Below, piece by piece: positions 12,601-24,680 of a stretch of DNA of 39,321 nt. How positions within the stretch are numbered: position 1 is the first letter of the stretch; each line of letters begins with the position of its first letter. The notes under the pieces were generated by a model, which did not search any database, was not told where the DNA came from, and saw nothing but the letters and a program-made list of their open reading frames with translations. The translations under genes were made by a program, and so were the position numbers. Origin of the DNA: Oppiella nova (lineage: Eukaryota; Arthropoda; Arachnida; Sarcoptiformes; Oppiidae); assembly GCA_905397405.1 (NCBI GenBank), contig CAJPVJ010000113.1, forward strand, positions 1-39,321, written 5' to 3'.

Positions 12601-15600
12601 TATTAATAATTTAATTAGGAAATTTTTTACTGTATTTACTATATAATATATAATATAAGTTTATTAAAAAATAATGGAAAATAATTGATTTATAAAAGCA
12701 TATAATATAAAAATCTTAGAAATTATTTAAGAGTTTAGATTGATTTTCATGTAAATATATTATTATTAAATAATGAAAATACGATATTTACAGTATATGT
12801 TAGGTTATATAATGTTAGTTGTCAGTTTGAATGACAAATTGTGATAAATATTTAATTATAGTTGAAAAAAGTGAAAATTAAATTAATAATATATTTGTTA
12901 TATAATGTGATTTATCTCTACAGTTATCCGTATCAGTACTGCAAGCAGAAGAACTTCCCGGTCTCGACATGTCTGGAACGAGTGATCCTTATGTTAAGGT
13001 ATTGTATAATATATTATTATTAATGGCGATATCACTGCTAAATAAATGACATTTTATATTGGATTGTACTTATAAATTGATTCGTTTTTAATTCTCTCTA
13101 ATATTTCACAAACAGGTCTATCTCTTACCCGACAAAAAAAAGAAATTTGAGACAAAAGTTCACAGAAAGACATTAAATCCAGTTTTCAACGAAACATTTA
13201 ATTTTAAGGTAATTTTAATTGTGTATTTTTAGTGCACAATCTTTTTCTTAACTTTTACAACTGTATTTATGTAATTGTATTATAGGTTCCGTACGCAGAG
13301 ATAACTACAAAAACCCTTGTATTTGCTGTCTATGATTTTGATCGGTAAGTGTTTTATCAATTTTTATGTTATTATTACTGATTTCTAAATTTGTGTTTGG
13401 CTTCATATTGGTTGTCTTAAGGCCTTAAAATTTATAATGTATGGTCAATTGTATATACAAACTTTTAGATGCAAATATGTATCTGATATTTATATAAATT
13501 TATCAATATGTTGTTTGGAATTGAAAGTAACAAGTAAACATCTACAAAGTATTTCTTAACTAAAATAAAATGTTTTAAGAATATTCGAGACATACAAAAG
13601 CTATTTTAATGAGTAGGTGTATATTTATTTCAAATTACCGTAAAATACTCTAAGCTATTTTGATAAACCATATTAAAAATATTACTGTACGGTACACAAC
13701 AAAACATACAATTTATTTACTATACATTTAAAATAAATTCTAATATTATATATATGTGAATGTGCTTTCTTATTCAGTTTTACAAAAAATAGTGTCAGCA
13801 AATTAATAAGCATTATTTTTCATTAAAATGTGGAAAAATAAATCCATTTTGTCATCTCGATGTTTGTAGATTTAAAATAGTGACAAGAATTTGGTAACTT
13901 TTACTTTATACTGGTATATAAATTACATTAATATCACTCATGAAACATATCCTTAAAGAGCACTTTCCTGTATAACAATAGTATGAGTACAGTATTAGTA
14001 TTACTAGATTATTAGATTGTTTAATATAATTCTTTGAAATGATTACATGTTATGAAGTCAACATATAAAATAATTGTGCATTTATAGCAGCAAACATAAA
14101 ATGTCTAATATATTAAATTTAATTTAATCGTCTCAAAATGATGAAACTAGGTTTTCAAAACACGATCAAATTGGTGAAGTTAAGATACCGTTAAATCAAA
14201 TAGACCTTGCACAAACTATTGAGGAATGGAGAGACTTGACTAGTGTGGAAGGGGAGCAAGGACAGGTATGGCTTTTGATATTCAACTTGCATTGCATTAG
14301 ATATAGTATATTTTAAATACAATAACACAACATAACAATTGACTGTATAATTAAGTTTAGTTATTTGTGGTATAAATACAATTTGTTTTTTGTAGTTGTT
14401 GTAAGTGTTGTCAGCTATTATTGTCGTTATCTAATTGTTTTATTAAATTATTACACAAAAATATTTATTTTATTAGAATTATAACACAAATAATATATAA
14501 ATATTTACAATAGTTTATTTTATCACGCGTGAATGTATAGTATACTTTGTATATGTTTTACAAACATATAAATACTGTATAATTCACTCGTGATTTATAT
14601 TATATATATATTTATTGTAAGTTATATATTAATTCTGTATAAGTACTGTATATAGTCGTTGTCCCATTAGCTTTAGTATTAGGCGTATATTAATGGTGAA
14701 CAATATTAGGCTATAATTGTTAGGTCGATATGTAGGCCAGTGGTGTCATATACGTGTCGCTTCCATACATTGCTTCATATACTGTATGACTGTATGTGAT
14801 ATACGCTGTTATTGATTGCCGATTGTGAATGTAGTGCATGAGATGTGCTTCAAATGCATGTCCACTCACTCTATGTGTATTTCCACTCGTTTTCAATGAA
14901 TCGCCAAAACAACATATTTTTGGTATTTTTTTATTGCCATTATTTGGTTGACTGTCTGTTTGAGTCAAACTTTAGGCAAACTTTAGAAACCAATATATGT
15001 GTCATAAATACATTATACATCCATTTATCCATTCATTTCCTGCATCTCTATATTGCCTGCAAAATATGTTTTGCATAAATGAGTCGGTGTTTTAGGATAT
15101 AGTCGTTAGAAATGGATTTATACTATAAATATAATTATTATATAATATTATATATTATATCTATTCTAACGAATATATAATTTATTTTTAATTAAGAATT
15201 ATTTAATTTATTTATGATTTCTCTCTCTTTTCTCTTTCATTCTCTCACTTCGTTTTTCACTCAAAAATTTCTTGATTTTGAAACCAAAAAATTCTAACGA
15301 ATATATAATTTATTTTTAATTAAGAATTATTTAATTTATTTATGATTTCTCTCTCTTTTCTCTTTCATTCTCTCACTTCGTTTTTCACTCAAAAATTTCT
15401 TGATTTTGAAACCAAAAACTAAACGAAAAATTGCAAAAATTATTGATTTTGTTATCAAAACCATCAAAATCTGTACACGACTGCGCCCTCGAAAAAAACA
15501 TATGAAATATTATGTAAAACTTATGTTTTTATTAAAAAAACTTAATTAATTTAATTAATAATTGGCTGAACAATGAATTCTCAATTGAATTTTATGGCCA

Positions 15601-18600
15601 TTAATTGACTGATGAATTTGATTGATTGGCATTAAACATAATTCATTGAAATTCTCATGAAATGTTTTGTCTGATAAACAATCATAAAACAAAATCACCC
15701 AAAAATCAAAATCAATAAAATTGAATAAAAAACAAATGCAACTTAAATACCATCAATTGATTAATGCAAAAACTTTGTGTAAGTATTTTGTGTTATATAT
15801 TACAATATATCGTATTGATGGCGTATTGTTTGTACTGGCTGTTTGTCTGTCTCTGTGTCTGTGCCCTACAATATTATGTTTTGTTATGATTTTATGATTT
15901 ACTCTAAACTTAAATCTAATTTTCACATTATTTACTAACTTTCACTCAATTTGTGTCGTGAAACCACTGCTCTCTCCGTTTGCGCTAAACGTAAACTCTC
16001 TTCAAAACTCAAAACTAAACAATTATTTCATCCCTATTTGTGTCCCTCATTAGCATACCTGTCGTATACTGTCATAGAAGTCATTAGCTTAGAGTAGGGC
16101 TTTCCCTCTCTCTGTCACTCTATCTTTGAAATGGTAGTCATTGTTGTCTCATTCATACCTGTTGTGGTCCACACTTAAGTGTTCATACATTCATATTAAT
16201 TCATACATCAGTTTTCGTAGAGAATCCATGCATTCATGATGGAGTGAACATAAGCTCCGGAGTTAGGCTCTAATCATATTAATAAACTGTGAATAAACAG
16301 TAGACTAACTCTCAATGATTATTACATTGAGTTAGTCTTATCTGTTGTTCGGTGTTCACGCCGTTGCAAAGGTTAGGGTTCACTCATATCTTTATCATTA
16401 CTTCCAATACAAGTTTGTCTGCACTAGAAATGAAAGTACAGGTAATCCTACCATTCATTTCAATCTAGAAAACATCACATTTTCCATTGAAATTCACACT
16501 GAATGGTGAGTCAATACGAATTCCTAGAAAATAAATAGAAATCTCAAACACAGAATATTCTGTTGAATACAGAATGCAAAATACAAAAGATTTAAATCAT
16601 TTATAATTTGTTTTTCAAAAGAATCATTGTAATGTATTTTATAGATTTACAAAATTGCATAATAAACCAGGAATACTGTTTTATAAATTGTATAGTTTTA
16701 GTATTTTTATTCATTGTATTCAAGTTTTTCGTAAAACAAAACAAAACAAAACAAATATTTAATCAAATCTTGTATAACATATACCGTAATCTATGTTATA
16801 ATAACGAAGCAGTAGATTTGATTGAATTTTGTGCCTAACATTAAACAATTACTTTTGTTGTATTACGTGATCCGTGTGTTAAAGAGTGATCTTTTGAGTA
16901 GTTTTTTGTAGAGTTTTAAGATAACACAACATTTTATGTCATGTTTGTTAGGCTCTAATAATTGAGATATTTTGGTCTAGTATTTCAATGTCAGACACAA
17001 TAGCAATGTATAAAGTAAATCTACAAAATGAATCTGATCATAAAATATGCCGACCCATATAGTTCTACTTTTCACCAACATTTCACATATAAATTAATAA
17101 ATTCTCGTTTCATAAAATAAAATTACAAATTGTTAGATACATTAAATTTTGTTTAAAGTAAATTCATGAATTAAAGTAAAAACTCCGCTAATAATGAAAA
17201 ATATGAGACATAATTTTCTTGGAAACACCATCAAGACATTTTTCATTAATTGAATAACTTTTAGCCCTAAAACAAATTGAATGAGAAATTAAATGAAATA
17301 TATGAACACTTAATGTTTGGCTTTAGATACACAGTAGAATAAGTATTAGAATTAGATATGAATGAATGTCTATATAAAATATTGTTTTATCAAATTGATT
17401 ACTATATTGTGTATGTTTACTTTGATTGTATGACAAACTGGTACCACAGGAAAACAAGTTGGGAGATACTTGCTTCTCATTACGATACGTACCGACGGCT
17501 GGAAAGTTAACGGTTGTTATACTTGAGGCCAAAAATCTCAAAAAGATGGACGTCGGAGGACTCAGTGACCCTTATGTTAAAATTGCACTCATGATGAATG
17601 GTTTGTCATTTTATATCATCATATTGTATTTCACATTATTTTTTCTTATAATAGTCATAAGTAGTCCTATAATGTATACATAAGATAAGTATATAAATTA
17701 TATTTAATATAAGCAGTATAATCTTTTTGAAAAAGAATATTTTTTATAACTTAAGCATTTAAATTTTGACATTTTAATAATATTAATTAATTAGTATTTT
17801 AAATTAAACTTTGCATATAAAATATTATTTTATAAAAAATATGTTTAAAAATATTAGTTCAAATTGATATTTTAAAAAAAGTAATTTCTCATAATCTATA
17901 ACAAAAATATGTTTAAAAAGTCTAAAGAAAATATAATTTGTTTTCAAATTACAACCATTTTCTAAAAATAAATACTCTGTAATATGATATTGCATAAGTT
18001 TTATAGAGACTCATGAGCTAAATCATTAAAGGTATAGATTTTATGAAATTATAAATAACAAAAATTAAAATTTTTAAAAATTTATAGTAGATTTAAAAAC
18101 TATTCATATTAACCAATTGAGAACTTTTTATATAATTTATTTATGCTATTTTGGTGAAGTTAATAATATTTAAATAATATAATTATATTTTTGAATTATT
18201 TTAAGTTTATAAAAATATAGTCTAATAATAAAAGGATTTGACTGTGCTTACTTTACATGAAAATATAAAGTTTCGTTTTAATGAAACAAAAAAAGCAAAA
18301 ATATATTTCTCATTTCAAGTTAATTCAAAAAATCCTAACAAATCTCACGATTTCATAACAAAATGTATATAAAAGTCTCCGACATATGGAAATTAGTTTC
18401 AGACAAAAACATACAAGTACAAAGAATTTGAAATGAACTTTGATATTAAACACATATCATATATAATTCAAATGATTATAGAGCCTCATTAATAATTGAT
18501 TTTTGGAATACCTGGATAACAATATCAGTGCCGTAAAGTCTATTATTTATTAAACTATTTATAAACAAACAAAAAATATTGTAAAGAATAAATGTTTTCT

Positions 18601-19449
18601 AGAATTTTCTAGAAAACATTTATATTATGATATAAGATATGACTAAAATAATATTATTGTATGACTTGGTATAGGAATGAATAAGAGTAAAATATTTAGT
18701 CTAATGAAAACACGATTAATAATAAGACTGATATATAATATTGATTTTCTATTCTCTCTTTTCTTAATTAAAAACCTCTTCAGGAAAGCGATTGAAGAAG
18801 AAAAAGACATCCATAAAGAAGTGTACACTTAATCCTTATTATAACGAATCGTTTACTTTTGAGGTACCGTTTGAACAAATTCAAAAAGTCCAGTTAGTGG
18901 TCACTGTTGTCGACTACGATAGGATCGGCACTTCCGAACCAATTGGCAAAGTATGCCATTTTATTTTACTTGAACAATTTATTTTATAATTTTATGTAAT
19001 GCGTATAGTTTTTATGATAACTGCAACATAGTTCAATTTTAGATGATTTATTTTATTTTATTTTATATAATTTAAAAATAGTCGTTTAATTAAAGTAAGA
19101 TAAATATACAGAATTTACATTTATATATATACGGTATATATGAAATGTGAATTAAAATCGGGTTAAAAGTTCATAAATTCCGACACAACTGTGGATCGGA
19201 AGAGAGATAATATATATTTACTTAATTGGACACAAAAACTATAAAAAGTGTTTATTGAATAATTAACATATTATTGAAATGTATTACAATCTGGTTGTGT
19301 GTGTAATTGTACGACAGGTTGTGTTGGGCTGTAATGCCTCGGGTACTGAACTGAGACATTGGATGGATATGTTGGCGTCGCCCCGAAGACCTATAGCTCA
19401 GTGGCATTCCCTAAAGGATCCGGAAGATAGCGGCGGAAAAGAAAACTAA
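6662..19449 (+). CDS. Syt1: Synaptotagmin 1, synaptic vesicle Ca2+ sensor
   Basis: Exons: 6662-7117, 8173-8301 (or its copy 8733-8861), 12924-12998, 13116-13208, 13286-13344, 14151-14265, 17450-17600, 18784-18950, 19318-19449. All junctions are GT-AG and phases agree; using one copy of exon 2 gives 458 residues, close to the family norm. Residues 1-91 form a Ser/Thr/Ala-rich lumenal part; 95-116 is the single vesicle membrane span, followed by a basic stretch. C2A has the calcium-binding acidic residues D210, D216, D268, D270, D276 and the polybasic strand [13 protein letters not shown]2B has D343, D349, D403, D405 and E411, the polybasic [12 protein letters not shown], and the family signature [20 protein letters not shown]. 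The C-terminal tryptophan motif is LRHW...RRPIAQWH. Known role: binds Ca2+, phospholipid and SNAREs to trigger fast neurotransmitter release. ATG 6662 is chosen because the frame upstream has only GTG and then a stop. Confidence 0.96.
7118..8172 (+). other. Synaptotagmin intron 1
   Basis: A GT-AG intron of 1055 nt (GTTGGT donor, CCGTTAG acceptor). Apart from the start of the 560-bp duplicated block at about 7938, I see no coding or RNA feature in it. Confidence 0.8.
8173..8301 (+). CDS. Syt1: Syt1 exon 2, copy a (linker between membrane span and C2A)
   Basis: A phase-0/phase-0 exon of 43 codons, from [11 protein letters not shown] to [10 protein letters not shown], with a GTGAGT donor. It encodes the acidic juxtamembrane linker and the first strand of C2A. 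Copy a reads KESNKEE. Because both ends are phase 0, using copy a, copy b or both all keep the frame. Confidence 0.93.
8733..8861 (+). CDS. Syt1: Syt1 exon 2, copy b
   Basis: Same 43 codons as copy a except Thr for Asn (KESTKEE), with the same acceptor and donor. If both were spliced in, the protein would gain a duplicated acidic linker and first C2A strand, which would probably disrupt the C2A fold. Real use would therefore more likely be one or the other. Confidence 0.85.
9005..9105. repeat. Assembly joint: 50-bp perfect repeat flanking a single N
   Basis: Bases 9005-9054 and 9056-9105 are identical; base 9055 is N. The sequence overlaps the end of the 560-bp duplication. It looks like two contigs with a 50-bp unmerged overlap. 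Confidence 0.9.
9942..10196. repeat. 127-bp perfect tandem duplication, 128-bp period
   Basis: Bases 9942-10068 equal 10070-10196, separated by one extra A at 10069. The spacing of 127 + 1 matches an untrimmed 127-mer contig overlap. Confidence 0.9.
11409..11662. repeat. 126-bp tandem duplication, 128-bp period
   Basis: Bases 11409-11534 equal 11537-11662, separated by CA. The sequence is unrelated to the other 128-bp-period repeats, but the period is the same. Confidence 0.9.
15163..15418. repeat. 128-bp perfect tandem duplication, 128-bp period
   Basis: Bases 15163-15290 equal 15291-15418 exactly. Same period as the duplications at 9942, 11409 and 34129. Confidence 0.9.
16302..16338. repeat. 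Short hairpin in intron 6
   Basis: GACTAACTCTCAATG and CATTGAGTTAGTC form inverted arms, with one extra base on the left and a 7-base loop (ATTATTA). It is intronic with no known role. Confidence 0.6.
18592..18622. repeat. Short palindrome in Syt1 intron 7
   Basis: ATGTTTTCTAGAA and TTCTAGAAAACAT are inverted around a few bases, about 170 bases before exon 8. It could form a hairpin in the pre-mRNA; no function is shown. Confidence 0.6.
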
Positions 19450-20148
19450 AGAAAATATATAAAAACACTTTTTTCATTCATACTTCAGATATTTTAAGAG
19501 ACAACTTTTTATTATTATTGTGTTTTTCAATCGTCGAGTAATTACTTGTGTTTTTCTAAACAAATTTTATTGTATTGTTTTCAGAGTATTTATCTTATTA
19601 TATCATGTGATTACATATAAATATATATCTTAAGTATAAACACCTTTTGGGCTAAAGACAACTTTAAACAATTTTAGTAATTATTATTATATTACCTAAA
19701 ATCAACATTATATTCAATTTGATATGAACTTTTGTTTGATTATTTTGTAATAGATTTTTAAAATCTAAGTCTTTTAGAGCAGAGTATTTAATACTTTTAA
19801 CCATTTATGTTCATTTTGTCTGAATTTTGTATTTTCTAAGTGAGTGCTTTAATTGTGGTTTTGGATATTTTGTTTTATGTAAATGATAAAAATATAAAAT
19901 ACTGGTAAAAACATAAAAATGCACAAAACATTCCCACAAACTGTTCAAATATCAATACATTTAACCATTTCGTTTAAAAACCAAAACCAAAATTTATTCT
20001 TCAATTATTATTGATATTATAGACTATAACTCATAAATTAATCTTCAAATCAATACATATAGAGACAGAGAGTGTCTAACAGAGGAAACCGTGAAATTGT
20101 GAGTGCCATATATGCCATACATTTCCATATCTTAAGCAAACCAATAAA
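19450..20148 (+). other. Likely Syt1 3' UTR with candidate poly(A) signal
   Basis: After the TAA at 19447-19449 the sequence is non-coding. A canonical AATAAA at about 20143-20148 is a plausible cleavage signal, giving a 3' UTR near 700 nt. Other A-rich sites exist, so the end is uncertain. Confidence 0.35.
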
Positions 20149-21520
20149 ATTATATTAACCTAAAGCAAAAACAATTCAAATCAATTAGTGATTTATTATT
20201 TAAGAGATATATTGATGTTATGTTAGGTTCACCACAGTATTGCAAATGAATGTCAAAGTGAACACATGAGTGAAATTAAACAGATTGTCTATGTTTTGGT
20301 AAATGTACTAAAAATGTACAATTGAAGTGAATTTTTCTTGAAATTAAACCAAATGTCTTGAAAATGAAATATTTATTTAAAACAATTTACAAATACATTC
20401 TACTTTGTTTTCCAAATCTCAAAATCATATGAAATAATTATTAAATTGTAAATACCATACTATTACAGTATTCTAATTATTTAGACCTCACGTATAAAAA
20501 AGCACTTTATATTCCCAATTAAAATATGATTTCGAGAAATCTTGTAATTAACCCTGAAATTAGTTTCACATTGTTTTGTTGTGAGTAATATATATATGTA
20601 TTTTTGTTGGATTATATGTTATTTGGAAATTAATTCCCGATTTAGTTCCCCTCTCAAAGACCTGTATCTCATTGAGGCTCAGGTGGAGGGCAGCGAAACA
20701 CATGGATCTCAAATTTAAACGTTTATTATATATAATATACTATTATATTATATAACATGAATATAAACATTGATTATTGCTAATAAATTATTAGTTTCTT
20801 AATTATCGACAGATAATGACATAATAATCAATATTTATTATTCACTTATTATTATTATTATTAAATATTTCAAACTAATGGTTATTAAATTTTCAAACCA
20901 AATATGTAAATTTATATTAAACATACAAAAATGAAATTGTCAAAACAATGATTCAGTTAAGCCTATTATTTGATAATTGAAATGTTATTTTATTGTCTAT
21001 ATTGAGTAACATATTGTAATCAAATATTATTATTATTATTATTGTTGTTAATATTTTTAAAATAATATTTTAAAAATATATTACTAGAGTAGAATTGAGT
21101 AAATTCTAGTCAACAAATTTTATGTAAAATATTAAATAATAATAATAATAATAATTTATGAAGTTTTAAGTAACTAATTATTAATTATTTAAAAATTTTA
21201 ATACAATATCAACAACAATCCAAATTATAACGAATACAATTGTATTGTAATTAAAAAATAAATTATGATTAAAACATTTGTCAAAGAATTGATTTTTATT
21301 TTGAGTATAATTTGAATAGGAAATATAGAAATTAAGACAATGCTAAAAAAAGTACTTTATTTTGTATTTTCAAAATTTGTTCTCATGGACAGGGAGTTTA
21401 TTTATTTGAAAAATATAAAAATCTGTTTTACAATATTGAATTTAAAAATAACAGATAAGTTTAGAAGAAATAAGAAATTAAATATAATTGCAATAATTTA
21501 AATCTAAATATTAAATACAG
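20149..21520. other. AT-rich intergenic region
   Basis: Mostly A/T-rich, with TTA/TAA microsatellites (near 20848-20865 and 21028-21045). One short GC-richer patch (20648-20700) weakly resembles the last synaptotagmin exon; see findings. No gene called. Confidence 0.5.
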
Positions 21521-21545
21521 TACATTATTTATTTATTTATTTATA
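21521..21545 (-). terminator. Candidate poly(A) signals of the Pmp3-like gene in a (TTTA)n run
   Basis: The TTTA repeat about 65-85 bases past the stop reads as overlapping AATAAA signals on the minus strand. Confidence 0.45.
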
Positions 21546-21607
21546 CATTATATTCATAAATTCATCATAAATTGATTAACATTTAATTAATTACTATTAA
21601 ATGAAAA

Positions 21608-21934
21608 TCATGGGACGTATGGGGGCGCAGAGGGCGGATATTGTGGATTATAAGGAGGTGGAGGTGCGACCGCATACACAACAGAGGGAAGTTGATTAGC
21701 CATCATTTGGGGCTCATTTGCCACTATTATATGTTGGGTCGTATGGATGTGATGGATGTGCTGTTGGTCATGACTGCCGCGACATATGATAAACATGGCG
21801 TGAATGAAGCCCGGGAGCCAACCAAACACTGTCAGCAAAATGTTTACTAAAAAGTCTAGATTACAGCCCCTGTCCAACAGCACGGCTGCTGGAGGCAAAA
21901 TAAACGCAAGCACAACTTTCAGAAATAAGCACAT
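21608..21934 (-). CDS. Pmp3/UPF0057 family small membrane protein
   Basis: A 108-residue single-exon frame starting at ATG (21932-21934). Residues about 3-50 match the Pmp3 (proteolipid membrane potential modulator, UPF0057) pattern: a first membrane span ending AFILPPAAVLL, the DRGCNLDF turn, then NILLTVFGWLPGFIHAMFII as the second span. Yeast and plant members are about 50-60 residues, sit in the plasma membrane and affect membrane potential and salt tolerance. This one adds a C-terminal tail with a His-rich segment (HDQQHIHHIHTTQHI) and a proline/tyrosine-rich end containing PPPPYNPQYPP, with PPxY motifs that in other proteins bind WW domains such as Nedd4-type ligases (inference). An AATAAA-rich stretch lies downstream. 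The 5' flank contains an assembly joint, so an upstream non-coding exon cannot be excluded. Confidence 0.88.
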   Translation of the reverse strand: MCLFLKVVLAFILPPAAVLLDRGCNLDFLVNILLTVFGWLPGFIHAMFIICRGSHDQQHIHHIHTTQHIIVANEPQMMANQLPSVVYAVAPPPPYNPQYPPSAPPYVP

Positions 21935-21950
21935 TATCTAAATCATATTT

Positions 21951-22105
21951 ATTATTTTAAATCACTTTAAATGCCTTAATTCATTAAATGTCTTAAATGT
22001 TTAAATGTCTTAAATGCATTAGTACTANATTATTTTAAATCACTTTAAATGCCTTAATTCATTAAATGTCTTAAATGTTTAAATGTCTTAAATGCATTAG
22101 TACTA
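21951..22105. repeat. Assembly joint: 77-bp perfect repeat flanking a single N
   Basis: Bases 21951-22027 and 22029-22105 are identical, with N at 22028. This lies just upstream of the Pmp3-like start codon, so the promoter is misrepresented by one extra copy. Confidence 0.9.
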
Positions 22106-24494
22106 TTGATTTGAAATGAGCATTATCATAAGAGTACATTTCTTAGTGCACTCATCCTCAGTAGCATTTTATTGACATTTCGCAGAAAATAAAATTATTA
22201 AAAATTGCAATTTTCAAAACAAACATTTTCAATGCGCAAGAATTGCAAGAATATTCAATATTTAGGAACAGAATATAATATAAAATGTCATTTTATCACA
22301 AACGCATTATAGTTTGTGATCATAGATGCCGTTATAGTGATTATATTCCTCCAGAATATTCTGTATATTTAGTCATTGTGTGGAATCCAAACTTTGGATT
22401 GAACCAAATGTTGAGTTTTTGCAAAATAATTAAAACACTTAATGAAAACTTTAAACAATTAAAGCAATGGGTAATGAGTGCTTATTTGCCCATCAGTTTG
22501 TATTGATGAGTGAATCACTGAATTAAAGAAAACGATTAACACATTTAACATGTAATTCGATAGTTAGAGAAGAATTGCTGTTAAATATGAATAAAATCTT
22601 TCCAAATCCAAATGAGCAGTGTCCATAATTTAACCGATGATGTATGAAATAAATTGACAAAACTAGGGAAAAATACTAAATACTAAAACGACTGTTCATA
22701 ATGTCATTGATAATTGTGTCAAAATATGTGAGTAGAGTATCCAAAAGATAATCTTGTGAATAGTGTACATAAAATGATTGATAGAGTTATCAAAAAAGGA
22801 ATAAAACAACTAAATTGTTTAATATTTAAACATATTTAAGTTTATATTGTTTATTAAATTTAATTACATCTATAAATAATAATAAATGGTTTATTGTAAA
22901 AAATAGTTCTTGTAATTTAAATAAAATAAATTAATATAAGCTAACTTACTTGTTAGTTATAAAATATCTACAAAATTGTAACAGAATCTAAACCTGTATT
23001 ACATTAAATTATTTATTATGTGTTTAAAAATTAACTCATTTGTAAAATTATATGATAGTTAAAAGATTTAAAAATTAATACACTTAAATTGGTTCAATTA
23101 TTATCGCCTTTTAAATTACAATTTAAGTTTGTGCCATAGTTTGTATATTTTAGAATTAATAATTTAGTAACTTATATATTTATAACTGTATATTTTTGCA
23201 GGAGTCTTTATATCACTTTTTAAATCATTTATTCTATATATACTAGTATACAAAAAAATGTGCACAAAAATTATATAATTACTGTATATTGTATAATTAT
23301 TCGTTTGACAAATATGATGCATTTGGGTTTTTAAACTTTTTATATTATTTATCAGGTTTAATGATCTATTCATGAGAAGTATAAGTATGATATTTTGATA
23401 TAATTGTATGTATGCAGTAAAACAGAGTGCAAATCAATATTGAAAGTATAGTTATGTTTAAATAGTAATGTGAAAAAGAGATGAGCTGTTGATTAAGTGT
23501 TGATGCGATATAACTATTAAAGATATAATTTTGATGCTTATATAATATCAACATTAATAGAGATTTCAGTGCAACACTTGACTAGTTTTGAAAGGATTGC
23601 AGAATTCGTGTGTAGGAGTTATTTAAATAAAACACACTTTCTATGAGTTTTACTGCATATCTATATATGAATATTTATACAATTACTGTATAGTATAGCT
23701 TATAGAACATAAGATTTTGTTAGATTTAGAACATTGTATAAATTATAATAAAATACTGTAAAATAATATAGTTATTAATATAATAATAAACAGTTTTAGC
23801 AAATATTAGCATAATTCATAAAAATTCTTTAATTTCAGTGCAGAGAATAAATGCAAATTTCAAACTTTGTGTATTATAAAAACATTTATCATATTATGAA
23901 TATTTAAATATACGAATTCTCGACACAATAAGTAAGTGTAACTAACCTCTAAGTGCTCTCATTGTATACATTATTATTATTAGCAGTATTGTACAGAAAA
24001 TATTGATATGAAAGGTTATAAACCTTTCCCAGGATTTTTTTATTGAGATTTCCTTCTATTGAATTCATATCTATAGACTATAAATGAATCCAATATCCAT
24101 TATTAATAATATAGGGGTATTAATCATAATAATTATTGAAAACAACTATCGTTTAGTGATTGTTGAACACAATTGCAATGTTTACCGAAAATACCACTTT
24201 TATTGACCTCTCGATAATACTGTACAGTATAATGATTGTCTCAATAAACATATTTGGTGTCAACGAATTGATTAGAAAAATAATATTCTTATGAGATATA
24301 AATATGACCAGTACAGTATATATAGACAAACGTAACTAAAAAGTATTATTACAATATCTTCAGCTAAAATAAAAAACAAAGTGCTTATGTCTATGTAGTT
24401 TAAATATTAATTATGAAGTAAACAAGTTTAGCCTACTTTAATGAATATCATGTAAATTAGAAATATTATCATATATTATCAGTAATATATAATA
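22106..24494. other. AT-rich intergenic region
   Basis: Open frames at 22285-22506 and 23164-23554 look like chance: low-complexity composition, no domain, no splice partners. No gene, RNA or repeat family was recognised. Confidence 0.5.
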
Positions 24495-24680
24495 TGAGTT
24501 TATAATATACAAAAAGATCAATCGATGAATAAAAATGAATGACTATTGATAAATAATTTTACATTGAAAGCAGAGTTTACTCATTCAAACTAATAAAAGT
24601 TTTCAAACTTAGTGTTTAGCTTACATTAATAGTCCTTCATTTTTATTCATCGATTGATCTTTTTGTATATTATAAACTCA
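24495..24680. repeat. 44-bp perfect inverted repeat with 88-nt loop
   Basis: Arms 24496-24539 and 24636-24679 are perfect reverse complements, and pairing continues to 24543/24632 after one mismatch. The right arm forms the last codons of the membrane-protein frame ending at 24647. It could be a small fold-back element or a strong hairpin. Confidence 0.85.

Larger units (their letters stand above)
8862..12923 (+). other. Synaptotagmin intron 2 (about 4 kb)
   Basis: A large A/T-rich intron. It contains an N joint (9055) and two of the 128-bp-period duplications (near 10069 and 11535). No further synaptotagmin-like exon was seen on the plus strand, and no convincing gene on the minus strand. 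Confidence 0.7.
14266..17449 (+). other. Synaptotagmin intron 6 (about 3.2 kb)
   Basis: The intron separates the C2A and C2B coding halves. It contains a 128-bp-period duplication (15163-15418), a pyrimidine-rich stretch, and a short hairpin near 16302-16338. Open frames at 14720-15078 and 16608-16838 lack similarity, splice context or coding bias and are not called. Confidence 0.7.

Noticed and set aside
14500-14600. CACGCGTGAATG and CACTCGTGA motifs as a possible regulatory pair
   Set aside because: Short partial palindromes in A/T-rich intron sequence; no more than expected by chance.
14720-15078. Overlapping open frames in synaptotagmin intron 6
   Set aside because: No domain, signal or splice partner; composition like the surrounding intron.
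16608-16838. 76-codon plus-strand frame in intron 6
   Set aside because: Low-complexity hydrophobic/Lys-rich translation of A/T-rich DNA, including an AAAAC repeat; no support.
22285-22506. 73-codon plus-strand frame
   Set aside because: It has an ATG and ordinary residues, but no recognisable motif, promoter or conserved partner. It could be a small gene, but I cannot support it.
23164-23554. Two minus-strand frames of 62-69 codons
   Set aside because: Ile/Tyr/Asn-rich translations typical of random A/T-rich DNA.
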